A DNA stretch of 64,000 bases from Natrinema saccharevitans (GCF_001953745.1 NZ_LWLN01000002.1:62001-126000); one strand, 5' to 3'. Positions 1-8,317 are shown, counted from the first letter of the stretch. The notes: generated from the sequence alone by a model not told the origin. Numbers and translations: made by a program.

Positions 1-1
1 C

Positions 2-646
2 CTCGTCGAGCAGGCCGCCCGCCGCGGCCTGCTCGACTTGACCTACTGCATCGATTCAACTGACGTGAGAACGATGCCAGCCGATCAAGATGCGTCGAAA
101 TGCTACGATCCAACCGCCGAAGAATACTACTACGGCTACGGCTGCACGATCGTCTCGACCGGACAAAAGATCCCTATTGCCGCGGAATTCACCGAGAGCA
201 AACAAGCACCAGAAGAGACGGCGATGCGCGTCACGCGTGACGCGCTCGCCGTCGCCAAGCCGATCTGGATGGTCGGTGATAGTGCCTACGACACGCTTGA
301 CTGGCACGACCACCTGCTGGCCGCAGGGGTCGTGCCAGTCGCTCCGTACAACGCACGAAACACTGACGACCCGAAAGATATCGAGTACAGGGTCGAAGAC
401 CGCATCACTGAGCACAGTAAGGACGTTCAGTTGAAGCAGTCGACGTTAGACGAGACGTACAACCGCCGCACAGGAGTCGAACGAACCAACAATGCAGTCA
501 AAGACTGCGGCCTCGGGCACGTCCGAGCCCGAGGCCGCGTCCATGCACGAGCGCAGGTATTTCTTGCTCTATGTCTCCGTCTCGTCGTTGCGATCACCAA
601 CTATGAACGTGGAGACAACCCAGGAAGTACCGTGATCTCGGTGTGA
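2..646 (+). CDS. IS4-superfamily DDE transposase, C-terminal part (cut by window edge)
   Basis: The frame is open from the left edge, so the N-terminal part lies outside the window; about 214 codons are visible. A catalytic Asp sits in IDSTDV and a second in VGDSAYD. The string YNRRTGVERTNNAVK fits the Y-(2)-R-(3)-E-(6)-K signature of IS4-type transposases and supplies the catalytic Glu. The enzyme would cut and join the ends of its insertion sequence. I could not define the right terminal inverted repeat beyond the stop. It marks the left side of an accessory segment. The superfamily is well supported by the YREK motif; the exact IS name is not. Confidence 0.85.
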   Translation, partial: LVEQAARRGLLDLTYCIDSTDVRTMPADQDASKCYDPTAEEYYYGYGCTIVSTGQKIPIAAEFTESKQAPEETAMRVTRDALAVAKPIWMVGDSAYDTLDWHDHLLAAGVVPVAPYNARNTDDPKDIEYRVEDRITEHSKDVQLKQSTLDETYNRRTGVERTNNAVKDCGLGHVRARGRVHARAQVFLALCLRLVVAITNYERGDNPGSTVISV

Positions 647-665
647 GAAGACTTCTATGACACCC

Positions 666-675
666 TATATATTAA
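666..675 (+). promoter_or_regulatory. TATA box for the winged-helix gene at 698
   Basis: An AT-only stretch (TATATATTAA) lies about 25-30 bases before the ATG at 698. That is the distance of an archaeal TATA box from its transcription start, so the message is probably leaderless. Confidence 0.5.
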
Positions 676-697
676 GACAAAGCACGAACTGTCGCTT

Positions 698-1237
698 ATG
701 ACCGAAGATAAATCAAACTCCGAGAGCCTGATGGACCGTCAGACCACGGGTGAAGACCGTGTACGGATGGTCGCACGACAGTTGTCGGAGCCGCGGACGG
801 CAAACTGGATCGCGTCTGAAGCGGGCTGGTCACACGAACCCACCAAGCGCGTCCTCGAGCGACTCGTCGACGACGGGATCCTTCACCGTGACGAGAGTGG
901 CACTCATACCACGTACTATCCCGATTACCGTCGTCAGGCGATGCAAGAGGCAATGCGCCTTCGAGATAGCGGTCACACTGTCGAGGAGCTCACGGATCGG
1001 CTCGCCGACATGAAGGCACAAATCTGTGATTGGAAGGATAAGTTCGATGTCGAGTCGCCGAACCAGCTTCGTGGGACGCTCGCCAACGAGACCCTTGACG
1101 CTGACGAAGAAGACTATCGACGTGAGATCGCTCGTGAGTGGGAGCATCTCCAGCGCCGCATCAAAATCGTCGGGTTCGCCATCCGCGAGTGGGACTTCCT
1201 GTCCCCAACGACAGAGCCCGCTGAGGCCAGCAGCTAA
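698..1237 (+). CDS. winged-helix regulator-like protein, haloarchaeal DUF7342 type
   Basis: A 179-residue acidic protein. Residues about 20-70 read as a winged helix (TANWIASEAGWSHEPTKRVL followed by a short wing, GILHRDESG). The C-terminal half is charged and helical (ADMKAQICDWKDKFDVES). I know it as a common haloarchaeal family with no proven role (DUF number from memory), usually followed by a partner gene starting MSVPHPGG. That partner begins 4 bases downstream here but is truncated, so this protein has probably lost its partner. Regulation of a nearby mobile element or a toxin-antitoxin-like role are both possible; neither is shown by the sequence. Confidence 0.7.
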   Translation: MTEDKSNSESLMDRQTTGEDRVRMVARQLSEPRTANWIASEAGWSHEPTKRVLERLVDDGILHRDESGTHTTYYPDYRRQAMQEAMRLRDSGHTVEELTDRLADMKAQICDWKDKFDVESPNQLRGTLANETLDADEEDYRREIAREWEHLQRRIKIVGFAIREWDFLSPTTEPAEASS

Positions 1238-1240
1238 CGG

Positions 1241-1384
1241 ATGTCGGTCCCGCATCCCGGTGGTGACCCGAACGCGAATCTCTATGCCCAGCTGAAGCGG
1301 GATGTCCTCGACCGTGTCCCACAGATCACGGCAATCGAGTACGAACGAGATCCACCACGGACGACTGTATCCCAACCTCGATGA
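1241..1384 (+). pseudogene. truncated partner of the 698 gene (N-terminal 47 residues only)
   Basis: The ATG lies 4 bases after the stop of the upstream gene. The first about 36 residues (MSVPHPGGDPNANLYAQL, then a region ending ITAIEYERD) match the usual start of the small partner protein of that family, normally well over 100 residues by my recollection. Near base 1347 the DNA switches to sequence belonging to a PadR-type gene in another frame, and this frame stops at 1384. It is a deletion or recombination junction, so no functional partner is expected. Confidence 0.6.
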
Positions 1385-1532
1385 TGTCGTCGACAAAGGA
1401 CTCGTCGAGAAAGGCGAGGTCGACAAACGAACGAACTACTACACGATCACAGCGCGTGGTCGGCGCGAACTCGAGGCCCGTCGGGAGTGGGAAAATCAGT
1501 ACGTCGGTGAGTTACTCTCGAGTTCGAAGTAA
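1347..1532 (+). pseudogene. 5'-truncated PadR-family regulator fragment
   Basis: From EIHHGRLYPNLDDVV onward this frame matches, almost residue for residue, the C-terminal two thirds of the complete PadR protein at 14901. It contains the wing and the terminal RELEARREWE helix. The recognition-helix N-terminal part (MYDLTGFQRDVLYAI in the intact copy) is missing and replaced by the truncated partner gene of 698. A frame upstream to 1302 is open but reads the partner gene out of frame, so it is not a real N-terminus. Confidence 0.75.
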
Positions 1533-1718
1533 GACGATTACAACCGCTGAGCGTGCGCGCTGGATCGAATCCCTCGAGTACTCTATCACGGCCACAGTTT
1601 CAGGATATCGTGAATGATAAGAGAGGCAGCTAGTGGTATAAAGAACCGACTAGTTTGATTAGCTTACAGCTACGTACGTATGGTATAACAAATATCATCT
1701 GGCCTGAATGGCTGGGCC

Positions 1719-1991
1719 ATGGACGACCTTACAGGATTCCAACGAGACCTGCTGTACGTGATCGCGGGCGCCGACCGCCCATCCGGACAGGATGTTAAAG
1801 ACGAGATCGAGCAGTACTACAGTTCAGAGATCAATCATGGTCGGCTGTATCCCAATCTCGATACGGTTGTGAATAAGGACCTTGTCGAGAAAGGACAACT
1901 CGACAGACGCACAAACTATTATGAGATTGCAGACGAGGGGGAGCAAGCGATCGAGGATCGCCGTGAGTGGGAATCACAATACATCGACTAA
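1719..1991 (+). CDS. PadR-family transcriptional regulator
   Basis: A 90-residue winged-helix protein of the short haloarchaeal PadR type, starting MDDLTGFQRDLLYVIAG. The helix-turn-helix covers about residues 5-50 and the wing lies at KGQLDRRTNYYEIADEG. It lacks the C-terminal dimerisation helices of long PadR proteins. A perfect 10-bp palindrome TACGTACGTA at 1671-1680 lies 38 bases before the start and could be its operator. A fragment at 1347 and an intact copy at 14901 are close relatives. The target genes are unknown. Confidence 0.85.
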   Translation: MDDLTGFQRDLLYVIAGADRPSGQDVKDEIEQYYSSEINHGRLYPNLDTVVNKDLVEKGQLDRRTNYYEIADEGEQAIEDRREWESQYID

Positions 1992-2430
1992 ACCGAGATC
2001 AGAATCGTTCAGGATCCTTGTTTTGATTTCTCGAACCGATAAGCACAGGTGAGATAAACATCAGAATATCGCATGTTTGAATCACATCTCATCAATGACA
2101 GCGAGTATCGCACAACCAATGATGACTGTCCCTCCTGGAAATAGGATCATTAATACGGTTTCCGCCAATGGTGATCAAATTAGGTGAACGCCAAAGAACC
2201 AGTAAATTAGGGCACCGAGAAACGCAAAAAATGGCGAACCCACATAGACATATCACCTATTGTTCCACGTCCTGGAACCAAATAGTTTTCCAACTAACAC
2301 ATTTCGCATGCAGAAACGGAGGAATTTCTGTCAAAAATAAATTTCGTTAAGTAAGCAACTGTAGTGTGCGGATGGGATCACTGAAACAGTTGTGATGGAG
2401 TATATTTCAGAGAGTGGCTTGCAATAATAG
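1992..2430. other. AT-rich intergenic stretch, no gene supported
   Basis: This stretch is clearly more AT-rich than its surroundings. The open frame at 2168-2350 (60 codons) has no recognisable motif and unusual composition for this genome, so I do not call it. No repeat or RNA structure was recognised. Confidence 0.5.
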
Positions 2431-3117
2431 GTGAAAGCCCCTGGCACGCTCGAGTTCCGCGTCTGGCGAGACGCACGCGTCTCGCTGCCCTTCGCTCGTT
2501 TTACTCGCGAAGACCTCGCTGCGCTCCTCACAGGCTGTGGTGCTTGCGTCGGCGGGGTTCCTCAAGCGCGCCAGCCCCTTTTAATCCCACCCACGTGGAC
2601 TGATCGGGATGCTGTTGCGTTGGTTGCCTGCTCTTGGTATTCGGCCCGCCCCGCTCGCCGCGTGCCGCCCTCCGCGTCGCTCGCGACCGACCATTCCGGG
2701 CTGCGGTTCGCTCCTGGCGTCGCTCACCGTTCCGGGCTAAAATGAATCTGGTCTCGACGCCAGCATTAAGCGCGTTTTCGGTTGCGCCCCTCGCGGGCTT
2801 TCGCGCTGGACACGAACCCGCAGTTCGGGCCGGACACGAGAAACGGCTTAAAGCTGGCCGCTCGCTTCGGGCGGATCGCCGAGACGCTCACACCGTTCGC
2901 GCCTCGAGCCCTGCCTCGCTTCGCTCGGCAGGACGCCGCGCGGTGCTGGTTGGGACACCGCATTCAGGCGCGCTCTCGCTCGCGCCCAGATGGGCGCTCG
3001 CGAAGGCGCGAGCGCGAGCGCGCAGATTGATCTAGTCGGTCGGTGTCGTCGGAAAACCGCGATGCAGGGACATCGCGGTGGCAGGCGCGTGATCGCCTTT
3101 AGAGTTAGTGAACTCCA
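2431..3117. other. hairpin-rich, GC-rich non-coding leader before the OB-fold gene
   Basis: Open frames exist on both strands, but all have the low-complexity Arg/Ala/Ser composition of non-coding GC-rich DNA. The region is full of short inverted repeats: CGAGACG/CGTCTCG at 2467-2484, CCTGCC/GGCAGG at 2910-2932, and a 19-bp imperfect stem at 2968-3023. The words CGCTCG and CTCGC recur throughout. It ends just before the RPA-like gene at 3118, so it may be a structured RNA leader, a protein-binding region or a replication-associated site. Confidence 0.55.
2968..3023. repeat. long hairpin with nested inner hairpin
   Basis: Bases 2968-2986 pair with 3005-3023: 18 of 19 positions are complementary. 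Inside it, GCGCTCGCG (2994-3002) pairs perfectly with CGCGAGCGC (3007-3015), giving two mutually exclusive stems. Both are almost pure G/C, so they would be stable. The structure lies 95 bases before the ATG at 3118. Confidence 0.7.
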
Positions 3118-4014
3118 ATGTCTAGTAATAACTCGAGTAGCAAGGTCGTTACGGTCGATGAACAGGCACTCAAACAGACGGACGAGCAGGCGGTCGATGA
3201 AGACTGTTTCCCGGTCGTCGACGAAACGCCGGAATTCGAGGCAACGGTCGAACAAGAGGTCCAAGCAAAGGTGGATGCGAACCACCCAGACGGAATCGTC
3301 GATACGAGCGACGACCGGATACACGGAGCCACCCTCGAACAACAAGAGCGCATTCGGGCACGAGAGGATGAGCTCGAGCGGATCAGTGCCCAGGCCGAGA
3401 TAGGAACGCAAGAAGGTCGAGAGAAGCGGACGCGAACGATCGCTGCGAACCAGAACAAAGCGCGGCGTGTGGAATTCCAGAAACGGGCGGCGAGCGTGGA
3501 CCCAATGGCGGACCCGGAGCGGGCGGATCCTCGTACAGAGCTCTCTCGAGAGCAGTTGGCGGCCGTGAACAAACAGTCGATGCGACTCGCGAAGGAGTTG
3601 GATGGCTGGTCTCGAGCAGCGATCAGCCGGCGGTTAAGTGAGGCCGTCGTCGGTGGTCAGGACTTGACGAGTGCAGTCGTCAACGTGTTCGAGGAGTTGC
3701 AGACGGCGCCCGGACACGTTATCCCCATTGTAAAACTCGAGGAGGTCTCTCGGAAGGAGGCGAGCATCGAAGGGCGTGTCGAAACCCTGTGGGATCCCTC
3801 ACATCCGAGCATCGCGCAGGTTGGTCTCATCGCAGACGATAGTGGCCAGACACGCGTGACGATCTGGAAGTCCTCAGACGCGCCGTGGATCGAGGAAGGT
3901 GAGCAAGTGCGCATTCACAAGGCTGCCCGGAACTGGCACGAAGGTCGTGTTTCACTGGCCGTGACCGGGTGGTCGACGATCCACTTCCCCGGGCGCGGCC
4001 GCTGGTGGGAATAG
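3118..4014 (+). CDS. OB-fold (RPA/SSB-like) DNA-binding protein of haloarchaeal plasmid type
   Basis: A 298-residue acidic protein. Residues 1-110 are charged and helical, with probable coiled coil (RIRAREDELERISAQAEIG). The middle (AISRRLSEAVVGGQDLTSAV) is helical. The last about 95 residues form an OB-fold of the replication-protein-A kind: VETLWDPSHPSIAQVGLIAD, TRVTIWKSS, GEQVRIHKAARNWHEG and a final GRGRWWE. Relatives are common on haloarchaeal plasmids and near integrated elements. The expected role is binding single-stranded DNA. A hairpin-rich 600-base region precedes it and a T-run follows the stop. The OB-fold assignment rests on motif reading. Confidence 0.75.
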   Translation: MSSNNSSSKVVTVDEQALKQTDEQAVDEDCFPVVDETPEFEATVEQEVQAKVDANHPDGIVDTSDDRIHGATLEQQERIRAREDELERISAQAEIGTQEGREKRTRTIAANQNKARRVEFQKRAASVDPMADPERADPRTELSREQLAAVNKQSMRLAKELDGWSRAAISRRLSEAVVGGQDLTSAVVNVFEELQTAPGHVIPIVKLEEVSRKEASIEGRVETLWDPSHPSIAQVGLIADDSGQTRVTIWKSSDAPWIEEGEQVRIHKAARNWHEGRVSLAVTGWSTIHFPGRGRWWE

Positions 4015-4025
4015 CCGAAGCAGAC

Positions 4026-4040
4026 CCCTTTTTTGCTGGT
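4026..4040 (+). terminator. T-run terminator after the OB-fold gene
   Basis: Six consecutive T residues (4029-4034) follow a C-run 14 bases after the stop at 4014, as in intrinsic archaeal termination. The rest of the interval to 4334 holds short inverted GC repeats (around 4080-4130) and no gene I can support. Confidence 0.5.
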
Positions 4041-4334
4041 GTGAACGCAGTCACCGCCACCTCCCACCACCTCCACGGTCCGGGCTGCTCACGGCCAGTG
4101 GCCGCTGCGCTGCCGGGCTTTCGCCAGAGTGTGAGTCCAATCCCTGACGCTTCCATCATCTAGAGCAAACGTTGCGACCGGCACACTCACTGCATAGCCA
4201 GTCATGATAGCAGGCAATTTAATCATCAATAGGGAATGAGAGTCCCATTGCTTGGCGAGTGAGAGTTGTATTACGAAGTCGTGAGTCCAGTAATAACAGC
4301 CCTTATCTAGTGGTGAGACCAACGTAGTATTGTG

Positions 4335-4718
4335 ATGGACGCACAAAACAAATCGGATAGTCAGATGGGGTCGCTCACCCGACTCCAGTGGCTCGCAGTT
4401 GTGTTAGTCGCGATTACTGGCGTGCTACACGTGTTTGCTGGCATCATCGAGGGGCGGGTTCCCGTGGCACTAGCAGGCGTTGGTTATGCCGGCGCGCTTG
4501 TACTGTTTTTCCTTAACTACCGACGCCGTCTCCTCTACCTCATCGGCGTCCCGTATACGGCCGTTCAGATCCCGATTTGGCTCGTGGCCAAGTCGGAATA
4601 CGGGGTGGTTGACTACGTCGACAAGGCGGTTCAGGTCGTCTTGATCGTCGTGTTAGTTTACCTCTATCTGAACACGCCAGCTGAACCAGCCAAACCCACG
4701 GCAACGCCAGCAGACTGA
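4335..4718 (+). CDS. small four-helix membrane protein
   Basis: A 127-residue hydrophobic protein with four likely membrane spans: about residues 14-35 (LQWLAVVLVAITGVLHVFAG), 41-60, 66-85 (LLYLIGVPYTAVQIPIWLVA) and 93-112 (AVQVVLIVVLVYLYL). The GTG directly before the ATG is possible as a start but less likely. It resembles a haloarchaeal family of unknown function. The downstream NikR-like gene is convergent, so they are not an operon. Confidence 0.7.
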   Translation: MDAQNKSDSQMGSLTRLQWLAVVLVAITGVLHVFAGIIEGRVPVALAGVGYAGALVLFFLNYRRRLLYLIGVPYTAVQIPIWLVAKSEYGVVDYVDKAVQVVLIVVLVYLYLNTPAEPAKPTATPAD

Positions 4719-4747
4719 ACGACAGTATTTGCTATCTTCCGCCGCTC

Positions 4748-5137
4748 TCAGTTATCTCTGATGACCATGGTTTTTACCCGGTTCACGCCATCGAAATCAC
4801 GAAGGCGGTAGGTCAGTTCTCGGACCCGCTCGCCAGCACCCTGACAGAACAGCGACTCGAGACACCACTCCCCCTGGTGGGTGTGACTGGTATTGAGGAT
4901 CACGTCTTGATACTCGTGTTGGACACCGTGGAGTTCCCCGATTACCTCGTGATGCCGGTAATCGAAGGCAACGAGTGCGATGACATCATCCGTCAAGTCC
5001 TCGAGTTGTGAATACGATTCGATGTACTCCTGCATCGCTTCACGGACCGCTCGTGATCGATTGGCGAGTCCTTCATCTTGCCAGACCTGATCGAACTCTT
5101 CGACAACTGCGTCTGGGATATTGAAGCTCGTTCGCAT
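4748..5137 (-). CDS. nikR: NikR-like ribbon-helix-helix metalloregulator
   Basis: A 129-residue protein. The N-terminal ribbon-helix-helix (MRTSFNIPDAVVEEFDQVWQ, then RSRAVREAM) is followed by an ACT-like metal-binding domain. The four high-affinity nickel ligands of E. coli NikR have counterparts here: His in VQHEY, two His in TSHTHQG and Cys in EWCLES. I chose the internal Met at 5137 because the ribbon strand starts there; an upstream start at 5164 would add nine residues. It lies 60 bases downstream of the MFS gene on the same strand, so the two are probably one operon. It likely represses or senses through Ni(II) or a similar ion. Confidence 0.8.
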   Translation of the reverse strand: MRTSFNIPDAVVEEFDQVWQDEGLANRSRAVREAMQEYIESYSQLEDLTDDVIALVAFDYRHHEVIGELHGVQHEYQDVILNTSHTHQGEWCLESLFCQGAGERVRELTYRLRDFDGVNRVKTMVIRDN

Positions 5138-5197
5138 AGATTTCTGTTCGTCGCCCTTGTACAAGAGTTCTGAGTAAAGCGATCCCCCAGTTCGGCA

Positions 5198-6427
5198 TTA
5201 ACTCGGTCCTCGTTCAATAGGTGCCTCCCAGAGCAAGATCCCCGTCGAGCTGATGATGAGGATGACACCGGCCACTGCGAGAGCGAACAATGGAGTGACG
5301 ATGTCAGAGATAATGCCACTCCCGAGTTGGAAGGGGACAACTGCGAGTCCGCTGACCATCGCCATCGCGCTGAGAACAGTCGCACGTCCCATCGTCTCAA
5401 TCCGGTCGTTGATGTACTGGCTAGCGAACGACCGTGTCACATCAGAAAGTCCGCGAACCAGCAGGAACGTCGGCAAGGCAAGAACCGGGACAAAATACAT
5501 CCCCACCAGTGCTCCGCCGACGACGAAGGGCAGCCCTAGGAACCACATTCGCAGTCCGAGACGGTCGCGAATCGCACCAGTGTAGTAGCTCAGCCCTGCG
5601 CCGAAGAGACTATACGCCGCGTAGAACCATCCAAGCAGGGATTTAACCTGCGTCTGCGACACACCAAAGTCGAGAACGACTGTCTCGAAAATCGGCTGGA
5701 GAAACACGAACACGAGGTACGTCACCGCCGCATAGAGGACATAGTAATACAGCACGAACGCCCGTATGTTACGCTGTGAGACCGTCCGACGGATCATCGA
5801 GAGTGTCCGCCGAAAACTCAGGTCCGTGGTGTCGGCTTGTTCGTAGGTTTCAGGTTCGTCGATCGTCAGGAGGACGAACACACCGATTGCCGTCACTGTA
5901 GCAGCGACGAACCACGGATATGACAGGTCAATACTCCCGAGATAGCCACCGATAATCGCCGCACCTGCGCCAATCGCCAGTGAAACGGACTCTCCCCGCC
6001 CACGGACGTGTGCGAATTCGTCTTCCGAGAGGTCATCCGTGAGCGTATCATACAGCCAGGCATCTTCGCTTCCTGAACGGAAGTTGTAACCTGTCGACCA
6101 GCACACGTACAAGGCCACAAGGGCCCCGAAGGAACTGGACAGCCCGATCCCGAGCAGTGTGAGTGAAATGAGGGCGGTTCCGATGAGGAGACTGTTGCGC
6201 CGACCAACACGGTCACCGATATAGCCTGTTGGAATCTCCCCCAGCAGCGTCGTCAGATTGTATACCGCTTCAACAATGGCGATCTGCGTGAAGGTGAGTC
6301 CTTGGGCAAGAAAGAAGAGATACATAATCGGCCGGTAAAACTCGACCGCTTTTGTCGATTTATAGAGGTAATATTTCAGAACGCTTGGAGAGGGAAGATC
6401 AGAGGGATTCCGAGACGGAACGGCCAT
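5198..6427 (-). CDS. MFS transporter
   Basis: A 409-residue protein with about 12 hydrophobic segments. The typical MFS loop 2-3 signature is visible as GEIPTGYIGDRVGRRNSLLI, and the second half repeats it more weakly (YTGAIRDRLGLRMWFLG). It belongs to the drug/solute facilitator type lacking large loops. It is first in an apparent operon with the NikR-like regulator, which suggests export or import of a metal complex or chelator, but the substrate cannot be read from sequence. Confidence 0.85.
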   Translation of the reverse strand: MAVPSRNPSDLPSPSVLKYYLYKSTKAVEFYRPIMYLFFLAQGLTFTQIAIVEAVYNLTTLLGEIPTGYIGDRVGRRNSLLIGTALISLTLLGIGLSSSFGALVALYVCWSTGYNFRSGSEDAWLYDTLTDDLSEDEFAHVRGRGESVSLAIGAGAAIIGGYLGSIDLSYPWFVAATVTAIGVFVLLTIDEPETYEQADTTDLSFRRTLSMIRRTVSQRNIRAFVLYYYVLYAAVTYLVFVFLQPIFETVVLDFGVSQTQVKSLLGWFYAAYSLFGAGLSYYTGAIRDRLGLRMWFLGLPFVVGGALVGMYFVPVLALPTFLLVRGLSDVTRSFASQYINDRIETMGRATVLSAMAMVSGLAVVPFQLGSGIISDIVTPLFALAVAGVILIISSTGILLWEAPIERGPS

Positions 6428-6828
6428 ATCGGATATGGATACCCTGGTAAAATGGTTGTTGTGTTATGATCACTCTGGCGTTTCGTAATACTGCTGTACC
6501 GAATCGTGAGAGCTGTTCGTCAGTATCCAAGATTCAGAGTCGATTTGAAGGGCTCTGTTGAAGAGCGGTGCTGGCCAGGGCAGTCGAAATTTGAGTCGGC
6601 TTGTCACCGGTTGACGCTAGTGGTTCCAAGATTGATGTCGCTTCACCTTGGCTCAGAGGCTGCTATTCAACACGGCAATTTGAAGTCGCTTCCAATTTAC
6701 TCATTCGGCTGAAACAATACCCACAGCGTCGCTAAACCCCCGTAGTCTCAACTTCCCACCAGAGAAGTTTCTGTGCCCCGTGAGTGGGGTGAGGGGCAGT
6801 CAGAGTTGTTCATTGCCCTTCTAACACC
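6428..6828. other. intergenic stretch with a possible small inverted-repeat element
   Basis: No gene is supported. Between about 6550 and 6680 the words GTTGAAGAGCGG and, inverted, CTGCTATTCAAC stand about 110 bases apart, which could be the ends of a miniature element. The match is short and no target duplication is visible. Confidence 0.3.
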
Positions 6829-7014
6829 ATGACCCTCAGAGAGATCTACCAGACAACATTCGACGAAGACGTCCAGCCCAACTCGAGCGCCAGTCCGTGC
6901 CCCAACTGCAACGGACGGGTGACCACCAACGCAGTCGAAATTCGTTGTGAAGACTGTGGGCTCCTTATCGAACCGCAACACTACCAGGCACAGAAAAGAG
7001 TCAATCCCACTTAG
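6829..7014 (+). CDS. orphan TFB-type zinc ribbon
   Basis: A 61-residue protein resembling only the N-terminal part of haloarchaeal transcription factor B: EIYQTTFDEDV, then CPNCNGRVTTN and CEDCGLLIE. The two CxxC pairs would bind one zinc and contact RNA polymerase. The two cyclin-like core domains of TFB (about 200 residues) are absent; the protein diverges and stops after LIEPQHY. It could be a truncated tfb remnant or a small protein that competes with full TFB for polymerase. It has its own ATG after a likely promoter region. Confidence 0.65.
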   Translation: MTLREIYQTTFDEDVQPNSSASPCPNCNGRVTTNAVEIRCEDCGLLIEPQHYQAQKRVNPT

Positions 7015-7089
7015 ATAGAATGCCATTGGGGAAAATTACACAAGTATTAAAACAAGATATTTACTAGAGTAACAACATAGATTTGGATA

Positions 7090-7227
7090 ATGCCAGAATG
7101 TGATTGCTGTGGCTCTCAGGTCACCGAGAACTACTACCGGGTTTTCGCCGTTGATGGTGATCTGCCAGCGTGTATCCATTGTACCAGCAACCGTGAAGCT
7201 CGAGAAGCAGGACTTCGCCAGCAATAG
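7090..7227 (+). CDS. small zinc-finger protein, haloarchaeal DUF7563 type
   Basis: A 45-residue protein, MPECDCCGSQVTENYYRVF followed by CIHCTSNREAREAG. Two cysteine pairs make a single zinc-binding knuckle. Many haloarchaeal genomes carry close relatives starting MPEC and about this size (family number from memory). The ATG is 76 bases after the previous gene and is preceded by an AT-rich segment suitable for a promoter. Its function is unknown; a DNA- or protein-binding regulator is plausible. Confidence 0.7.
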   Translation: MPECDCCGSQVTENYYRVFAVDGDLPACIHCTSNREAREAGLRQQ

Positions 7228-7309
7228 CGTCTCAGTGATCTCATTTCTAGATCTTCTTTACCGGACTGGGACCTGATCAAGACGCGAGACAACACGATCC
7301 ACTAAGCCA

Positions 7310-8194
7310 ATGACTGACCGAGATTCTGACTTTGAGGAGCTTCGTCCGACCGGCGAAGCGTCGCATATCCCAGACGAGACACCCAGCGAAGATGATGACG
7401 GTAAGCCTGATCGACAGCGAGTTGCGACGGCGACGGCTGGGTATCCAGGCACTCCAACGGAAACAGACACCGAGTGTCGGTCCTGTGGCGCACCGATCCC
7501 AGCTGACCGGACCAAATGCCTGTTCTGTCTCACCAACAATCTCGAGGACTGCTCTTCTAAGACAAACGCACCAGCAACAGAGTGGACACTCCTCGGTGTC
7601 GTCCACATGCTTGTTGAGTCGTCGACGTTCTACGGCGCCGTCGCGAAAGGCGCGGCTGCTGCGACGCTCCTTGCCTCGAATGCGACCGAACAGGCTGTCG
7701 ACGACTGCACGATCATCTACGATTTCGAGGACGAGCCTGCAGCCCAATTGACCGATCGGTGGCCTGTACTACCCGATGCAGTACGGATCTCATCCACTGA
7801 CGGTGAGCAGCTTTTCGCAGCGGCCCATGATCGAACAGCGTGGACTGACCAATCAGCGGTGGATAGTGACCACGAACCCACAACGTATCTCTACGACGAA
7901 GGTGGAACTGGCATTCGCGACGAGCAGCGGCTTGCGACGTTGCTCGACAACGCCGGCGATGATGCGTGGTTAGTCCCCGCAATTGCTCTCCAGCAGACAG
8001 CTGACGAGCGTGAACCCGAGCATCAGGACAGTTGCATTCCGACCAAACAACGCCTCGAGTGCCACCAGTGCGGACGCACAACCGATCATCGATTCAGCGG
8101 TCATGAATCAGTTCCCGACGAAACCTGGACCGGCCACGCAATCGGGGAGTGCCAGGTCTGCGGGACGCCGCGCTATGGGCCGTGCCCAGAATGA
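7310..8194 (+). CDS. zinc-ribbon protein of haloarchaeal mobile elements
   Basis: A 294-residue protein of unknown function. The N-terminus (1-50) is acidic and disordered. A first zinc pair set lies at CRSCGAPIPADRTKCLFC. The centre (TEWTLLGVVHMLVESSTFYG through IYDFEDEP) is globular. The segment YLYDEGGTGIRDEQRLATLL through WLVPAIAL is related to the C-terminus of the protein at 10893. A second zinc ribbon closes it (CHQCGRTTDH and CQVCGTPRYG). The architecture suggests nucleic-acid or protein binding. The related gene at 10893 is followed by a separate zinc-ribbon pseudogene, which suggests that this protein is a fused version of that pair. Confidence 0.6.
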   Translation: MTDRDSDFEELRPTGEASHIPDETPSEDDDGKPDRQRVATATAGYPGTPTETDTECRSCGAPIPADRTKCLFCLTNNLEDCSSKTNAPATEWTLLGVVHMLVESSTFYGAVAKGAAAATLLASNATEQAVDDCTIIYDFEDEPAAQLTDRWPVLPDAVRISSTDGEQLFAAAHDRTAWTDQSAVDSDHEPTTYLYDEGGTGIRDEQRLATLLDNAGDDAWLVPAIALQQTADEREPEHQDSCIPTKQRLECHQCGRTTDHRFSGHESVPDETWTGHAIGECQVCGTPRYGPCPE

Positions 8195-8212
8195 CTTGCT
8201 CCGCGTCATGTC

Positions 8213-8254
8213 TTAACCAACAGACGGCGATGGTGCAGCGTGGCTGTTGGTTAA
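8213..8254. promoter_or_regulatory. long-spaced dyad TTAACCAACAG / CTGTTGGTTAA
   Basis: TTAACCAACAG at 8213-8223 is matched exactly by its reverse complement at 8244-8254, with 20 bases between. A near-identical arrangement is found at 12730-12770. Both lie upstream of small plasmid-type genes, so a shared regulator binding two half-sites about three helical turns apart is likely. Confidence 0.6.
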
Positions 8255-8317
8255 CAGAACGGTCGCCCGTGCTATCGTGTCATGTTTGTCTGCGCCGCGA
8301 TCGGCTGAGGCGATTCA

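Noticed and set aside
2168-2350. A 60-codon open frame in the AT-rich stretch
   Set aside because: No motif, no clear promoter or partner, and composition unlike the acidic haloarchaeal proteins around it.
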